NCBI RefSeq assembly: GCF_000193375.1
Contig: NC_015315.1
Span: forward strand, 1,062,622-1,126,621
Length of the DNA: 64,000 nucleotides
Reading direction: 5' to 3'
DNA from: Thermoproteus uzoniensis 768-20
Lineage (GTDB): Archaea > Thermoproteota > Thermoprotei > Thermoproteales > Thermoproteaceae
The notes below the pieces were generated by a model. That model did not search any database. It was not told the origin of the DNA and worked only from the letters and a program-made list of their open reading frames with translations. Shown piece by piece: positions 15,873 through 25,261 of the stretch. Each line of letters opens with the position of its first letter. Position 1 is the stretch's first letter. Both the position numbers and the translations under genes were made by a program.

Positions 15873-17648
15873 ATGGCCGGCATACGTTCGCCGATAGCCG
15901 TCGTCGTGGGCCACGTGGATGTGGGGAAGACGCTCCTCCTCGACAAGATCAGGGGAACCGCCGTGGCCTATAGGGAGCCCGGCATGATCACTCAACACAT
16001 AGGCATGTCGTTCGTGCCGTGGGGCGCGGTGGAGAGGTTCGCCGGCCCTCTGGTGGACCGCCTGAGGCTCCGGGGGAGGATATGGATACCCGGCTTCCTC
16101 TTCATAGACACCCCGGGCCACGCGGCGTTCTCCAACCTCAGGAAGCGCGGCGGCTCGGTGGCCGACGTCGCGGTCCTCGTGGTCGACATAACCTCGGGCC
16201 TCGAGGAGCAGGGCCTAGAGTCCCTCAACCTCATTAGGGCCAGGGGGGTCCCGTTCGTCATAGCCGCAAACAAGCTGGACAGGATATACGGGTGGCAGTC
16301 GGAGGAGAATAGGCCGTTTCTCTTCGCGGTGGAGAGGCAGGAGTGGCACGCCGTGGCCCAGCTCGAGGAGCAGATAGGCAGGCTGATAGACCAGCTCTCG
16401 AGGCTCGGGATAGAGGCCGACCGCTACGACAGGGTGAGGGACTTCGCGACGCAGGTGCCCATAGTCCCTACCAGCGCTGTGACTGGCGAGGGCGTGGCCG
16501 ACCTGTTGTTGGTGCTGGCGGGAGTGTCGCAACGTTTCGTGTCCAAGGAGAGGCTGACGGTGCGGGACGGCCCCGCCAGGGGGGTCGTCATGGAGGTGAA
16601 GGAGGAGAGGGGTCTGGGGACTGTCGCCGACGTGATAATATACGACGGGGTTCTGCGGAGGGGCGACACGGTGGTGACCGCTGGCCTGCAGGGGCCCATT
16701 ACGGCCAAGGTCAAAATGTTGATAGTGCCGAAGCCCCTAGACGAGATGAGGGATCCCGAGGACAGATACAAGTACGTGGACGAGGTTAGGGCGGCCGTGG
16801 GCGTGAGGATAGTGGGCGAGGGGCTGGAGGGCGTGGTGCCGGGGGCTCCCATAGTCGCCGTAGAGGGCTCTCTGGAGGAGGCCGTGAAGGCAGTCGGCGA
16901 GGAGATCGCCGCGGTCAAGATAGAGTCCGACAAGGAGGGCGTCGTGGCGAAGGCCGACACCTTCGGCACGCTGGAGAGCATGGTCCTCTTCTTGAGGCAG
17001 TCGAACATACCCGTCAGGAGAGCCGACGTGGGGCCGCCCAGCCACAAAGACGTCGTGGAGGCCGCGCTGTCGAGGAGGAGGGACCCGGCGTACGGCGCCA
17101 TATTGGCCTTCAACGTGAGGGTCCCGCCCGAGGTGGAGAAGGAGGCGCAGTCCAGCGGGGTCAAGATAGTGAGGGGCGAGATACTCTACAAGGTGGTGGA
17201 CGAGTACCTTAGGTGGGCCAACGAGCTGAAGGCCAAGGCATTGGAGGCCGCTCTGTCCCAGCTGGTCAGGCCCGGCGTCGTGCAGCTCCTCCCGGGCTAT
17301 GTCTTCAGGAGGAGGGACCCTGTCATAGTCGGCGTGAGGGTGGTCAAGGGCACCATAAAGCCGGGCTACCTCCTCGTGAGGCAAGACGGGAGGGAGGTGG
17401 GCAAAATACAGCAGATACAGAGCCACGGCGCCCCGGTCCAAGAGGCGAAGGTGGGGGACGAGGTGGCCATCTCCATAGCGGGAGACGTTATGGTGGGGCG
17501 CCAGATAAAGGAGGGCGATTTCCTGTACGTCTACGTGCCAGAGGACCACCTCAAGCAGTGGCTTCTGCAGTACAGACAATATCTGAGGGGCGACGAGCGC
17601 GAGGCCTTGGACGAATACGCCCAGATCCGCAAGAACTGGCGCAAGTAG
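15873..17648 (+). CDS. infB: Translation initiation factor aIF5B (IF2-like GTPase)
   Basis: A 591-residue aIF5B with the GTPase motifs GHVDVGKT (G1), DTPGHAAF (G3) and ANKLD (G4), then beta-barrel domain II, domain III and the C-terminal barrel, at the usual archaeal length. It promotes ribosomal subunit joining and initiator tRNA positioning. No intein or insertion is visible in the P-loop region where archaeal infB inteins occur. Monocistronic, with its own TATA box. Confidence 0.95.
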   Translation: MAGIRSPIAVVVGHVDVGKTLLLDKIRGTAVAYREPGMITQHIGMSFVPWGAVERFAGPLVDRLRLRGRIWIPGFLFIDTPGHAAFSNLRKRGGSVADVAVLVVDITSGLEEQGLESLNLIRARGVPFVIAANKLDRIYGWQSEENRPFLFAVERQEWHAVAQLEEQIGRLIDQLSRLGIEADRYDRVRDFATQVPIVPTSAVTGEGVADLLLVLAGVSQRFVSKERLTVRDGPARGVVMEVKEERGLGTVADVIIYDGVLRRGDTVVTAGLQGPITAKVKMLIVPKPLDEMRDPEDRYKYVDEVRAAVGVRIVGEGLEGVVPGAPIVAVEGSLEEAVKAVGEEIAAVKIESDKEGVVAKADTFGTLESMVLFLRQSNIPVRRADVGPPSHKDVVEAALSRRRDPAYGAILAFNVRVPPEVEKEAQSSGVKIVRGEILYKVVDEYLRWANELKAKALEAALSQLVRPGVVQLLPGYVFRRRDPVIVGVRVVKGTIKPGYLLVRQDGREVGKIQQIQSHGAPVQEAKVGDEVAISIAGDVMVGRQIKEGDFLYVYVPEDHLKQWLLQYRQYLRGDEREALDEYAQIRKNWRK

Positions 17649-17688
17649 GTTCGACAGAAGACTAAAATATTCGGGAGTGGGACATGCC

Positions 17689-18339
17689 ATGGTGTCCGCC
17701 TCCGATCTGGCCTACGCCGCGGTCTTCCTAGTCTGGATCCTCTTCCTCTCGGCCTACCTCACGAGGAAGCTCTACGAGCGCTGGACTGCCCGGGGCATGG
17801 CGCCCACGCGCGCGGTCTACTTCAACCGGAAGATAATACATATACTGGCCGGCGGCCTCGTGGCGGTCTCCCTCCCGTTGTTCTCAAGCTGGGCGATCCC
17901 CGTGGCCATGGCCCTTCTGCTGAGCGTCTTTCTGTACATACCCAGGAGGGCCGGGAGGCTGATGTACTGGTTCCAGACGCCCGACAACGCTTACGAGATC
18001 CACTTCACGCTGTCCTGGGCTCTGATAGTCTTCTTGACCTGGGCAGTGCTCGGGGATCTCAACATAGGCATAGCGGCTATCTCCTTCATGGCCTTCGGCG
18101 ACGCCGCCACGGGCATAGTCAGGAACGCGTTGTTCGGGAGGAGGACCAAGTCGTGGTGGGGGAACCTAGCCATGGCGGCCGTCTCTATACCCATAGGCTA
18201 CGTATACGCAGGGCCTATCGGGGCCCTTGCCGGCGCCGTGGCCAGCGTGGTGGAGCACTTCGAGTGGCCGCCTGTGGACGACAACGTAACTGTCCCCGTG
18301 GTGTCCTTCGTTATAATGCTCCTGCCGAGGCTCCTCTAG
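17689..18339 (+). CDS. Membrane CTP-dependent polyprenol/dolichol kinase-like protein
   Basis: About 216 residues and six or seven hydrophobic segments. The motif FNRKIIHILAGG near residue 46 and the C-terminal FGDAATGIVRNALFGRR with KSWWGNLAM are characteristic of the dolichol kinase/CTP-transferase (SEC59-like) family. It probably phosphorylates a polyprenol lipid carrier in the membrane. ATG 17689 is selected because the TATA run CTAAAATAT (17662-17670) is 23 nt upstream. The stop shares CTAG with the convergent S6e gene. Confidence 0.8.
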   Translation: MVSASDLAYAAVFLVWILFLSAYLTRKLYERWTARGMAPTRAVYFNRKIIHILAGGLVAVSLPLFSSWAIPVAMALLLSVFLYIPRRAGRLMYWFQTPDNAYEIHFTLSWALIVFLTWAVLGDLNIGIAAISFMAFGDAATGIVRNALFGRRTKSWWGNLAMAAVSIPIGYVYAGPIGALAGAVASVVEHFEWPPVDDNVTVPVVSFVIMLLPRLL

Positions 18340-18785
18340 GACTGTTGCCCCTCGGCTTGTTGTTGGCCGGTCAGCCTGGCCGCCTCCTTGACGCCGACGG
18401 CTATGGCCGGCGGCCCCCTATAGCCCTCGGGGTAGACCAACACGGTGTTTATCTGCACTATTTGGTCCGATATTGTGTTGCCCCTCACTAGCTTCTTCTT
18501 GCGCTCGCCCTCCTTCCTTGGCTTGTAGCCGGGCCCTCCGGAGAGTATGGCGTATTTCTTCACCTGCCCGGGCACGCCCGGCAACATCGGCGCGCCCTCT
18601 ATGCCGCTACCGCCTGTTATCAACAGCCTGGCGCCTTGCGGCGCCTTCAAATCGGGCAAGATGGAGGCGTCGACGTAGTCGCCTATCTTCAGCCCTATAA
18701 ACCTCTGGGCGGCCGGGTCCTTCACCTCCAGCTGAATCGCCTTTCCGCTCATGGGGTCCGACACCACTACCTTGAAGGTCGGCAC
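18336..18785 (-). CDS. rps6e: Ribosomal protein eS6
   Basis: A 149-residue S6e: FKVVVSDPMSGKA, LKIGDYVDAS, ITGGSGIEGAPMLPGV and the basic KPRKEGERKKKLVRGNTIS are all family hallmarks. It is a component of the small ribosomal subunit. The GTG start at 18785 follows a minus-strand TATA box (CTATTTATAG, about 18804-18813). A Gln-rich C-terminal tail ends the protein. The stop overlaps the stop of the convergent kinase-like gene by 4 nt. Confidence 0.95.
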   Translation of the reverse strand: MPTFKVVVSDPMSGKAIQLEVKDPAAQRFIGLKIGDYVDASILPDLKAPQGARLLITGGSGIEGAPMLPGVPGQVKKYAILSGGPGYKPRKEGERKKKLVRGNTISDQIVQINTVLVYPEGYRGPPAIAVGVKEAARLTGQQQAEGQQS

Positions 18786-18854
18786 GAGGCGCCACCACCA
18801 ACACTATAAATAGTTTGCCCCGCCGTCGACGCGCCGGTCTTGAAAAAGGGGAAG

Positions 18855-19097
18855 CTATTTAATTATGGACTTGGCTATTATCAAGGTCGTCGTGCTCCTG
18901 ATCTTGGGTATTTTCCTTATCTTGTCGGAGACTATCTTCCGCAGATTCTCCGTGGTGTCCGTGGAGATCCGCACCACTAGGTCGTAGGGCCCGTAGACTA
19001 TCATGGCCTCCTTTACCTCCGGCATCTTGGACAACACGTCGAGGATCTCGTCCTCGGCGCCTATGTCGGTATTTATAAACACGAACGCGTCGACCAT
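18855..19097 (-). CDS. Stand-alone Lrp/AsnC ligand-binding (RAM) domain protein
   Basis: About 80 residues (MVDAFVFINTDIG... to the C terminus) forming only the RAM fold (beta-alpha-beta-beta-alpha-beta) of Lrp/AsnC regulators. There is no DNA-binding HTH. GDE...EAMIVYGPYDLVVRI-like conservation marks the effector-binding strand. The start at 19097 is set by a TATA-like GTTTATAAGG (about 19115-19124 on the minus strand). It may modulate full-length Lrp-type regulators or enzymes by hetero-oligomerisation. Confidence 0.8.
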   Translation of the reverse strand: MVDAFVFINTDIGAEDEILDVLSKMPEVKEAMIVYGPYDLVVRISTDTTENLRKIVSDKIRKIPKIRSTTTLIIAKSIIK

Positions 19098-19145
19098 AGA
19101 CCTCTCCACGCCCGTCCTTATAAACATGCCGCCTCAGACCACTTG

Positions 19146-20006
19146 TTATACCAACAGAGCTATGAAGAAGAAGGTCAACAGAGGGCTACTTATCTTGAAA
19201 ACGCGCCAGAACGCCCTATCGCTCCTCTCGCGGAGCGCCGATATGCCGAGCATCAACGCCGCGACGGCGACGGGCGCCATGACCGCCGCCCCTAGGAGCC
19301 CGTTGAAGGCGTAGGCCAACGCCCACATGTACGCGGCCGAGGCCGCGTCGAGAGCCGCGATGAGAGACACGGCCCTGTCCTCGGGCAGCACGGCGGTCAG
19401 CATAGGCACCCCCGCCTCTCTGTACTCGTCGCGGTAGACGTAGGCGAGGGACCATATGTGGGCCGGGATCCACACGTATATCGCCATGGACTCGAGGAAG
19501 GCCTCTAGGGTCATGGGCCTCGTTGCGAGCCAGCCGGAGAGATAAGCGGCGTTCCCCGCAAAGCCGCCCCAGAGTATGTTGGACCAATGCCTCCTCTTGA
19601 GCAGTATCGTATACACCACCGAGTAGAACAGCCAGCCCGCCGCCACGGCGGCCGTGGCCGACGGTCCCAGCCAGATCCAGGATAGGGCTAGGCCGGAGAG
19701 CGATAGGGCTAGGGAATAGGCCAGCGCGGCGCCGGGCCTCAGCCTGCCGCTGGGCAGAGGCCTCCCCGACGTCCTGCCCATCTTCGCGTCTATGTCTCTC
19801 TCCCAGTACTGGTTGAAGGCCGCAGAGCCGCCGGTGGAGAGGAGGCCCACTACGGCGAGCTCGGCGATCTTCGCCCAAGAGATGTTCGGCGATGCCGCCA
19901 CGACGTAGCCTATCAGCGACGATAGGATTAAAAGCCAGATGACCTTAGGCTTCATCAAGACGAGGTAGTCCCTAACGACCTCCACCTCCGGCCTCCTCCA
20001 AGCCAT
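19146..20006 (-). CDS. ctaB: Protohaem IX farnesyltransferase (haem O synthase)
   Basis: About 286 residues, eight to nine hydrophobic segments. The UbiA/CtaB prenyltransferase motifs are clear: NQYWERDIDAKMGRTSGRPL near residue 65 (first Asp-rich motif) and YVYRDEYREAGVPML near 195 (second). It converts haem B to haem O for a haem-copper oxidase. ATG 20006 is chosen from the TATA run (ATTTTATTTTA, about 20022-20032); a longer frame to 20057 starts inside the promoter. No oxidase genes are in the window. Confidence 0.9.
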   Translation of the reverse strand: MAWRRPEVEVVRDYLVLMKPKVIWLLILSSLIGYVVAASPNISWAKIAELAVVGLLSTGGSAAFNQYWERDIDAKMGRTSGRPLPSGRLRPGAALAYSLALSLSGLALSWIWLGPSATAAVAAGWLFYSVVYTILLKRRHWSNILWGGFAGNAAYLSGWLATRPMTLEAFLESMAIYVWIPAHIWSLAYVYRDEYREAGVPMLTAVLPEDRAVSLIAALDAASAAYMWALAYAFNGLLGAAVMAPVAVAALMLGISALRERSDRAFWRVFKISSPLLTFFFIALLV

Positions 20007-20154
20007 GTGGGTCCACGTTTGGCTAAAATAAAATTTTTTACTATTTTTCGACCGCATTGAGGCAGAAGCAGAACCTAGAAACGTCGCGGCCGCAGCCGCC
20101 TAGGTGGCGGCCGCCCATATGCCCCGCCTCGGGGGTCGTTAATTATTACTTAGG

Positions 20155-20436
20155 TTAAAAATTCTCTATGTACTGGATCCAGAGCTCGAGATCCCTCAAG
20201 TCTATCGGCTCCTCTCTGTCGCCGGCCTTGACGTATGCCTTGGTGAACTCGACGTAGTCGCCCCTTTTGATCCCCCTTATCACGATCTGTCTGCCCTCGC
20301 CGCCCTCGCCTATCCCCGCGGCCTCGTCCATGGACGGCGTGGCGAAGTAGAGCTCTACCGAGTCGCCGATTTCCCTCACGGCGTAGCCCGGCGTAGACTC
20401 GACGTACCTCCTCAACTTGTCGTAGGAAACCCGCAC
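20155..20436 (-). CDS. Small unknown protein (93 aa)
   Basis: A charged soluble protein with strand-rich pattern (DSVELYFATPS, QIVIRGIKRGDYVEFTKAYVKA). No family was recognised. GTG 20436 lies about 22 nt after a minus-strand TATA box (GATTTATATC, about 20453-20462), supporting a real gene. Confidence 0.6.
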   Translation of the reverse strand: MRVSYDKLRRYVESTPGYAVREIGDSVELYFATPSMDEAAGIGEGGEGRQIVIRGIKRGDYVEFTKAYVKAGDREEPIDLRDLELWIQYIENF

Positions 20437-20480
20437 GGGAGTCGGAGGATATTGATATAAATCGATTTTCCTAAGGCTAT

Positions 20481-20834
20481 ATGCTTCCGGCCTCCGTTCT
20501 GAGGCAACTGTACGTCCAGGGAAGTCTGAGGAACGGCCCCGACGGCGCTGAGTTCAAGCTGAGGAACATGCTGGCGCCTGCCACCATAGTCGACTTGAGG
20601 ATATCGGTGGACGACGCCGCCGTTCCCAAGGACAAGATCGAGGTGGTCACGTCCTCGGGCAGATACCCGGCGGCCCAGCTGGAGCAGCAAGGCTATAAGT
20701 TCTCGGTCAGAGACGAGGTTACGGTAGTTCTCAAGGGGCTTACGCTCGGGAGCGGGCCCCACAAGATAGAGATAAAGGCGAGGACGCGGGAGTGGGGCGA
20801 GCTCTCCTTCGACGTCACGGACGTCCCTCGGTAA
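20481..20834 (+). CDS. DUF6379-like protein (C-glycoside deglycosidase beta-subunit-like)
   Basis: A 117-residue beta-rich protein. The opening LYVQGSLRN followed by GAEFKLRNMLAPATIVDL resembles the small DUF6379 family that includes beta subunits of bacterial C-glycoside deglycosidases, though archaeal members stand alone. It is followed 16 nt later by an SDR oxidoreductase on the same strand, so the two may act on one substrate. The biochemical role here is unknown. Confidence 0.6.
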   Translation: MLPASVLRQLYVQGSLRNGPDGAEFKLRNMLAPATIVDLRISVDDAAVPKDKIEVVTSSGRYPAAQLEQQGYKFSVRDEVTVVLKGLTLGSGPHKIEIKARTREWGELSFDVTDVPR

Positions 20835-20850
20835 CCCCCCTCTTTTCTCC

Positions 20851-21597
20851 ATGGGAGTTGCCATAGTCACGGGATCCGGCCGCGGCATAGGGAGGGCGGT
20901 AGCGGTCAGGCTGGCGCGCGACGGGTACAAGGTTATCGTTAACGCCAAGCGGGGGAGGGAGGAGGCCGAGGAGACCTTGAGGCTGGTGAGGCAGGCGGGG
21001 GGCGACGGCGCCGTTGTCGTGGCCGACGTGGCGACGCGCGAGGGGTGTAGGCGGCTCGTCGGCGAGGCGTTGGGCCTCTTCGGCGGGCTCGACGTGTTGG
21101 TCAACAACGCCGGCCTCGGCCTCTACTCGCGCTTCCTCGACGCCGACGAGAAGCTCGTGGAGAAGCAGATAGAGGTCACCTTCAAGTCCGTGGTCTACTG
21201 CTCGCAGGAGGCGGCGAGGGCTATGCGGGACGGCGGCGTCATAGTGAACGTGGCCTCGATCGCCGGCATTGCGCCTTTCTACGGGCTGTCCATATACAGC
21301 GCCATGAAGGCCGCGGTGATAAATCTGACTAAGGCGCTCGCCGTAGAGCTCGCGCCCAAGATACGCGTCAACGCGGTGGCTCCAGGCGTGGTGAGGACAA
21401 AGATGGGGGACAGCCTCCTGGCCCTCCTAGGCCTCGACGAGGCGGAATACGCCAAGAGGTACACCCTGCTGGGGCGCCTCGTCTCGCCCGAGGACGTGGC
21501 TGAGGCCGTGGTCGCCCTGATTAAGATACCGACTATAACCGGCCAGACGCTGGTCGTGGACTCCGGCGAGTCCTTAAAACACGGCTCGGCCCTCTAG
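20851..21597 (+). CDS. Short-chain dehydrogenase/reductase (FabG-like)
   Basis: A 248-residue classical SDR: TGSGRGIGRAV cofactor loop at the N terminus, NNAG near residue 88, catalytic Ser in NVASIAG and YSAMK near 149, and the C-terminal LVVDSGE. The absence of an acidic residue after beta-2 (NAKRGREE) suggests NADP(H) preference. Substrate not determinable. It follows the DUF6379-like gene and shares CTAG with the convergent 74-residue gene. Confidence 0.85.
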   Translation: MGVAIVTGSGRGIGRAVAVRLARDGYKVIVNAKRGREEAEETLRLVRQAGGDGAVVVADVATREGCRRLVGEALGLFGGLDVLVNNAGLGLYSRFLDADEKLVEKQIEVTFKSVVYCSQEAARAMRDGGVIVNVASIAGIAPFYGLSIYSAMKAAVINLTKALAVELAPKIRVNAVAPGVVRTKMGDSLLALLGLDEAEYAKRYTLLGRLVSPEDVAEAVVALIKIPTITGQTLVVDSGESLKHGSAL

Positions 21598-21818
21598 GCC
21601 GGAGGCTCCGACTCGGCGAATTTCAGAAAGGCCTCGAGCTCCTCAACGCTCATATGGGCAACGCCCAGGCGTTTGGCCAAGGCCTCGTCGCCGACCACAA
21701 GCACAAAGGAGCCCTTTAGCCTCTCCGGCTCGACCGAGCCGTCTAAAACGGAGAAGCCGAGCCTCCTCAAGGCCTCGGCCTGTTCTCTAGATATCCGGCC
21801 TACGACGATGGGCCTCAC
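21594..21818 (-). CDS. Small unknown protein (74 aa)
   Basis: GTG-started frame (GTG 21818) with pattern VVGRISREQAEALRRLGF then SFVLVVGDEALAKRLGV, alternating strands and helices like a small Rossmann-type or receiver-like fold. No match recognised. Its stop overlaps the stop of the SDR gene by 4 nt (CTAG). Confidence 0.55.
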   Translation of the reverse strand: MRPIVVGRISREQAEALRRLGFSVLDGSVEPERLKGSFVLVVGDEALAKRLGVAHMSVEELEAFLKFAESEPPA

Positions 21819-21862
21819 GGCGTCCGCCTACAGTGCGTCCGAAAAATTTTGCGTAGCGGCTT

Positions 21863-23221
21863 TCAACTACGGTCGGGGGCCTCCCGCCCTATCCCGTCCT
21901 CCGTGCAGACGAGCTTGCCCTCTGGGATCAGCCTCTCGGGGTTTCTGTATCGGCGGGGGAAGTACTCGGAGTACGCCGCGGCCTCCTCGAGGTCTAGGAC
22001 CCGCTCGCCTTCTGCGGATACGGCCTTGTCCACGAGCAGATCCACGTAGATCACCCTACGGCCTATCTCGGCCGGGCTGTTTATGTTTATGTAGGAGCCG
22101 ACGAGCTTCCCAGACGCGTCGTAGTAGCTGTGGACCACGTAGGTCGAGCCGGGCGCAACGCAAGTCAAGGCGTAGAACCCCCTCTCTATCCTGACCCCTA
22201 TCCCGTCCAACACGCCGCCGGGCCTCAACTCCCTCCGCACGACCAAAACGCCGTTCTTGAAGCCGAGCGACTTGCCGCGCATGGCTATCACGTCGCCCCA
22301 AGGCTTCACGTGGAGTATCGCGACGTCGCCCCTCGCCAGATACTCGGCGGCCCGCTCGTACACGTCGGCGCCGGCGTAGTCCAGCAGGTCGAGGCACTTC
22401 CCCAGCCCCTGAGCCCTCAAGGCGTGGTGGCCTCTAATAGTCGGCGCGACCGACGACCTGGCCTCGTCGAGCCGCCTCTTGGCCTCTGAGTCGAACAACA
22501 CGACGTAGAGGCAGTCGCCCTGCCTCACGACCTCCCCCTCCCTCCAGCTCCCCGAAGACAGCCTCACGAGCTCCTCGTAGAGGGCTCTGGCCTCCTCCAG
22601 GAGGGCGTCCTCGCTGGCGAAACGCGCCGACGACTTGAACCTCACGCCGAGGCCTTGCGCGAGCCGCCTCAGCTTGCCGTCTGCCAAAATGCCGAGCCTC
22701 AGCCTGTCCTCGGGGCCTATGAACCGGCTGTACTTGACCCCGCCTACGGTGTCCAGCTCGAGGTAGCGGCCGGCCACAAAGAGCTCCGGCACGGCCACGC
22801 CTCGCCTAGGCCCTATGGGCGGCCTCAAGACCGTGAAAAGCCTCGGCGAGGGGTACACCACATATCTGCCCGGTATCTCGGCCACCCCGCCGCCCGGCGT
22901 CTTGACGTAGCGCCTGCCCCCCTCCTCGTAGGGAACCCCGACGAATACCTCCTTGACGCCGTCTTTGGCCTTGGCCACGAAGGGGTCCAGCTCCTCCCTC
23001 AACCGGCCGACGAGGGCGTCGGCCGCATCGCAACGGCCCAACACGACGACGCCCGACCTGCTCTCGTGGTCCTTGACGGTCACGTCGGGAGGGCTTAGAT
23101 CAGGCGCCAGCCCGAACCTCTCCGCTATGGCCTCCGTGGGCTGTACTATGGAGAACCCCCAGTCCAGCGCCAGCTTCGTCAACGCGGTGGCGAAGATCCC
23201 CCTTATCCTCGCCTTGAACAC
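21863..23221 (-). CDS. FAU-1-type RNA-binding protein (RNase E/G-like, DUF402 domain)
   Basis: About 452 residues. The N-terminal KARIRGIFATALTKLALDWGF and the C-terminal segment GFYALTCVAPGSTYVVHSYY followed by GSYININSPAEI (DUF402) match the archaeal FAU-1/RNase E-G-like family, which binds AU-rich RNA and has been linked to rRNA processing. The start is GTG 23221, 23 nt from the minus-strand TATA-like GTTATTAAC (about 23240-23248). The open frame further upstream overlaps surE and is not used. Confidence 0.82.
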   Translation of the reverse strand: MFKARIRGIFATALTKLALDWGFSIVQPTEAIAERFGLAPDLSPPDVTVKDHESRSGVVVLGRCDAADALVGRLREELDPFVAKAKDGVKEVFVGVPYEEGGRRYVKTPGGGVAEIPGRYVVYPSPRLFTVLRPPIGPRRGVAVPELFVAGRYLELDTVGGVKYSRFIGPEDRLRLGILADGKLRRLAQGLGVRFKSSARFASEDALLEEARALYEELVRLSSGSWREGEVVRQGDCLYVVLFDSEAKRRLDEARSSVAPTIRGHHALRAQGLGKCLDLLDYAGADVYERAAEYLARGDVAILHVKPWGDVIAMRGKSLGFKNGVLVVRRELRPGGVLDGIGVRIERGFYALTCVAPGSTYVVHSYYDASGKLVGSYININSPAEIGRRVIYVDLLVDKAVSAEGERVLDLEEAAAYSEYFPRRYRNPERLIPEGKLVCTEDGIGREAPDRS

Positions 23222-23291
23222 TACCGTCGGTGCGGCTCGGTTAATAACTATAATGGCGTAATGGAGAAATAGGGGTGGGGAGAGGCGCCTT

Positions 23292-24035
23292 GTGAAGATA
23301 GTAGTCACGAACGACGACGGTCCGCACACCCCGGTCCTCGAGCCTCTGGTGAAGGCCCTCGAGGAGAGAGGCCACGCTGTAGTAGTGGTGGTGCCCGAGA
23401 GGCAGAGGAGCGCCACAGGCCTCGCGAGGACCTACCACAAGCCGCTGAGGGCTAGGAAGGTCGGCGGATATTACTTGGTCAACGGGTTCCCCACAGACGC
23501 TGTGTTCCTGGCGCTGAACCTCATAGCGCCCGACGCCGAGCTGGTCGTGAGCGGCGTCAACATAGGCGAGAACATAGGCTTCGAGTCGACCTACGGGAGC
23601 GGGACGGTCGCCGCGGCGATCCAGGCGGGGGTTCTCGGCCGCGCGGGCCTCGCCGTGTCTATGGAGCCGGGCGCGGATCTAGGCAAGGCCTTGTCTCTGC
23701 TCTCGGCGTTTGTGGAGGCGCTGGACGGATACCGCCGCGACGGCTTGCTTGCCGTCTCCGTCAACGTGCCGGAGGGCTGGAGCGGGAAGCTGGCCAGCCC
23801 GCGGTCGCTGGCCGTGGGCCTCTACGCCGAGAGGCTCTACAAGTTCGTGGACCCCAGAGGGGAGGAGTTCTACTGGCGTTGGGGCCCCAGGAGGGAGGAG
23901 TTCCCCAGAGATACGGACGCCTACGCCTTCTACGCCGAGAGGGCGGCCACGGCCGTGGGCATATGCGCCGACGGCGTCTGCCAAGTCGAGGATCTGGTCA
24001 GGCGGACGGCGGAGGTCATGAACGGCGGCCGTTAG
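23292..24035 (+). CDS. surE: 5'-nucleotidase SurE
   Basis: A 247-residue SurE: metal-binding NDDGPHTP at the N terminus, VVPERQRSATG near residue 37, NGFPTDAVFLAL near 62 and SGVNIGENIG near 83. It hydrolyses nucleoside monophosphates, mostly in stationary-phase or repair contexts. It is divergent from the FAU-1 gene and followed after 5 nt by an MFS transporter gene, probably co-transcribed. Confidence 0.92.
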   Translation: MKIVVTNDDGPHTPVLEPLVKALEERGHAVVVVVPERQRSATGLARTYHKPLRARKVGGYYLVNGFPTDAVFLALNLIAPDAELVVSGVNIGENIGFESTYGSGTVAAAIQAGVLGRAGLAVSMEPGADLGKALSLLSAFVEALDGYRRDGLLAVSVNVPEGWSGKLASPRSLAVGLYAERLYKFVDPRGEEFYWRWGPRREEFPRDTDAYAFYAERAATAVGICADGVCQVEDLVRRTAEVMNGGR

Positions 24036-24040
24036 CGGCC

Positions 24041-25261
24041 ATGAGCTGGCTGAGGGGAAACGTCGGCGTCATGATAATCTCCTGGTTCCTGTTCGCCATA
24101 TCGTCGGCTCTGACGTTCCCCTACCTCTCGATGTATATGCATCTGCTGGGCGCCTCCGACGTGGATATAGGCGTGGCGACGGCCCTCGGCTCGTTGGCCA
24201 ACATGCTCGCGGTGTTGCCCGGCGGCGTCTTGACCGACGTCATAGGCAGGCGCAGGTCCATAATAATAGGCACTTGGGGGATAACGGCCACGCAGTTTCT
24301 GTACGCCGCAGTGACGGACTGGCGCATGTTCGTCGCGGTTTACGTGGTCGACTCGGCCATGCACTTCTACCAGCCGGCGCTGACGGCCATACTCTTGGAC
24401 TCGCTCCCTCCCGAGCGGAGGGGCGGCGGCATGATGCTGACCGCCATATTGCCCCAAGTGCCGTGGCTCTTCCTGCCGCCAGTGGGGGGATATCTGCTTG
24501 ACGTTATGGGGCCCGCCGGCATGAGGATATCGTTCCTAATCTCCGGCGCCGTGTCGGCCGCGGTGGCCCTCTTCAGGATGAGGGCCTTGAGGGAGACCGT
24601 GCCCGTGCGCGAGATCCCCCCGAGGGACGTGCCCAAGATGGTCGCCCAGTCGCTCGCCTTCTGGAAGGGCTTGGGGGCTCTGGACGGGCTCGTGATATAC
24701 GTGCTCGTGCTCGGGCTTATAGTCAACGCGGCGGCGGTGCCTCTGCAGAGGTTCGGCGTCCTCTACGCGACGGAGGTGCTCGGCCTCGACAACGCCGCCT
24801 GGGGGGCTATCCAGAGCGCCGCGACGGGCATAGCCATGGCCTTCGGCCTAGTGATGACGCCAGTCATAGACAGAGCTCCTAGAGCCACCGCCATGTTCTC
24901 TGGGCTCATGCTCACCGCGGCCGGCTTCATGACGGCGGGTTTGTGGAGGCACAAAGTCGCCGTGGCTCTCGCCGCCCTCACCTCGGGGGTCGGCTCCGAG
25001 ATGGTGGTCGCCGTGAGGCGCGCCGTTATAGGGGACAGAGTCGCGCAGACGAGCAGAGGAAGGGCCATGGGCGCCTCTCTGGCCTTGGAATATCTAGGCT
25101 CCGTGGTGGGCGGCCTCGTGGGCGGATATCTGTACTCGATTTCGCCTAATTTGTCCTTCCTCCTCTCGGCCCTCGCAGTCTTCGCGTCCTCTCTCTACCT
25201 CGCGCCGTATTTCCTAAGGGATCTGGGCCTATGGGGCGAGGGGGATAGATCTGTTCCTTGA
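24041..25261 (+). CDS. Major facilitator superfamily transporter
   Basis: A 406-residue polytopic membrane protein with about twelve hydrophobic segments. The MFS motif between helices 2 and 3 is present (GGVLTDVIGRRRS near residue 65). The substrate cannot be inferred. It starts 5 nt after surE, so the two are probably one operon, and its last 33 nt overlap the convergent SagB gene. Confidence 0.85.
   Translation: MSWLRGNVGVMIISWFLFAISSALTFPYLSMYMHLLGASDVDIGVATALGSLANMLAVLPGGVLTDVIGRRRSIIIGTWGITATQFLYAAVTDWRMFVAVYVVDSAMHFYQPALTAILLDSLPPERRGGGMMLTAILPQVPWLFLPPVGGYLLDVMGPAGMRISFLISGAVSAAVALFRMRALRETVPVREIPPRDVPKMVAQSLAFWKGLGALDGLVIYVLVLGLIVNAAAVPLQRFGVLYATEVLGLDNAAWGAIQSAATGIAMAFGLVMTPVIDRAPRATAMFSGLMLTAAGFMTAGLWRHKVAVALAALTSGVGSEMVVAVRRAVIGDRVAQTSRGRAMGASLALEYLGSVVGGLVGGYLYSISPNLSFLLSALAVFASSLYLAPYFLRDLGLWGEGDRSVP

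Noticed and set aside
16737-17690. A 317-codon minus-strand frame opposite infB
   Set aside because: Composition (His/Leu/Gly/Val-rich) and exact mirror of infB codons mark it as a shadow frame; no promoter.
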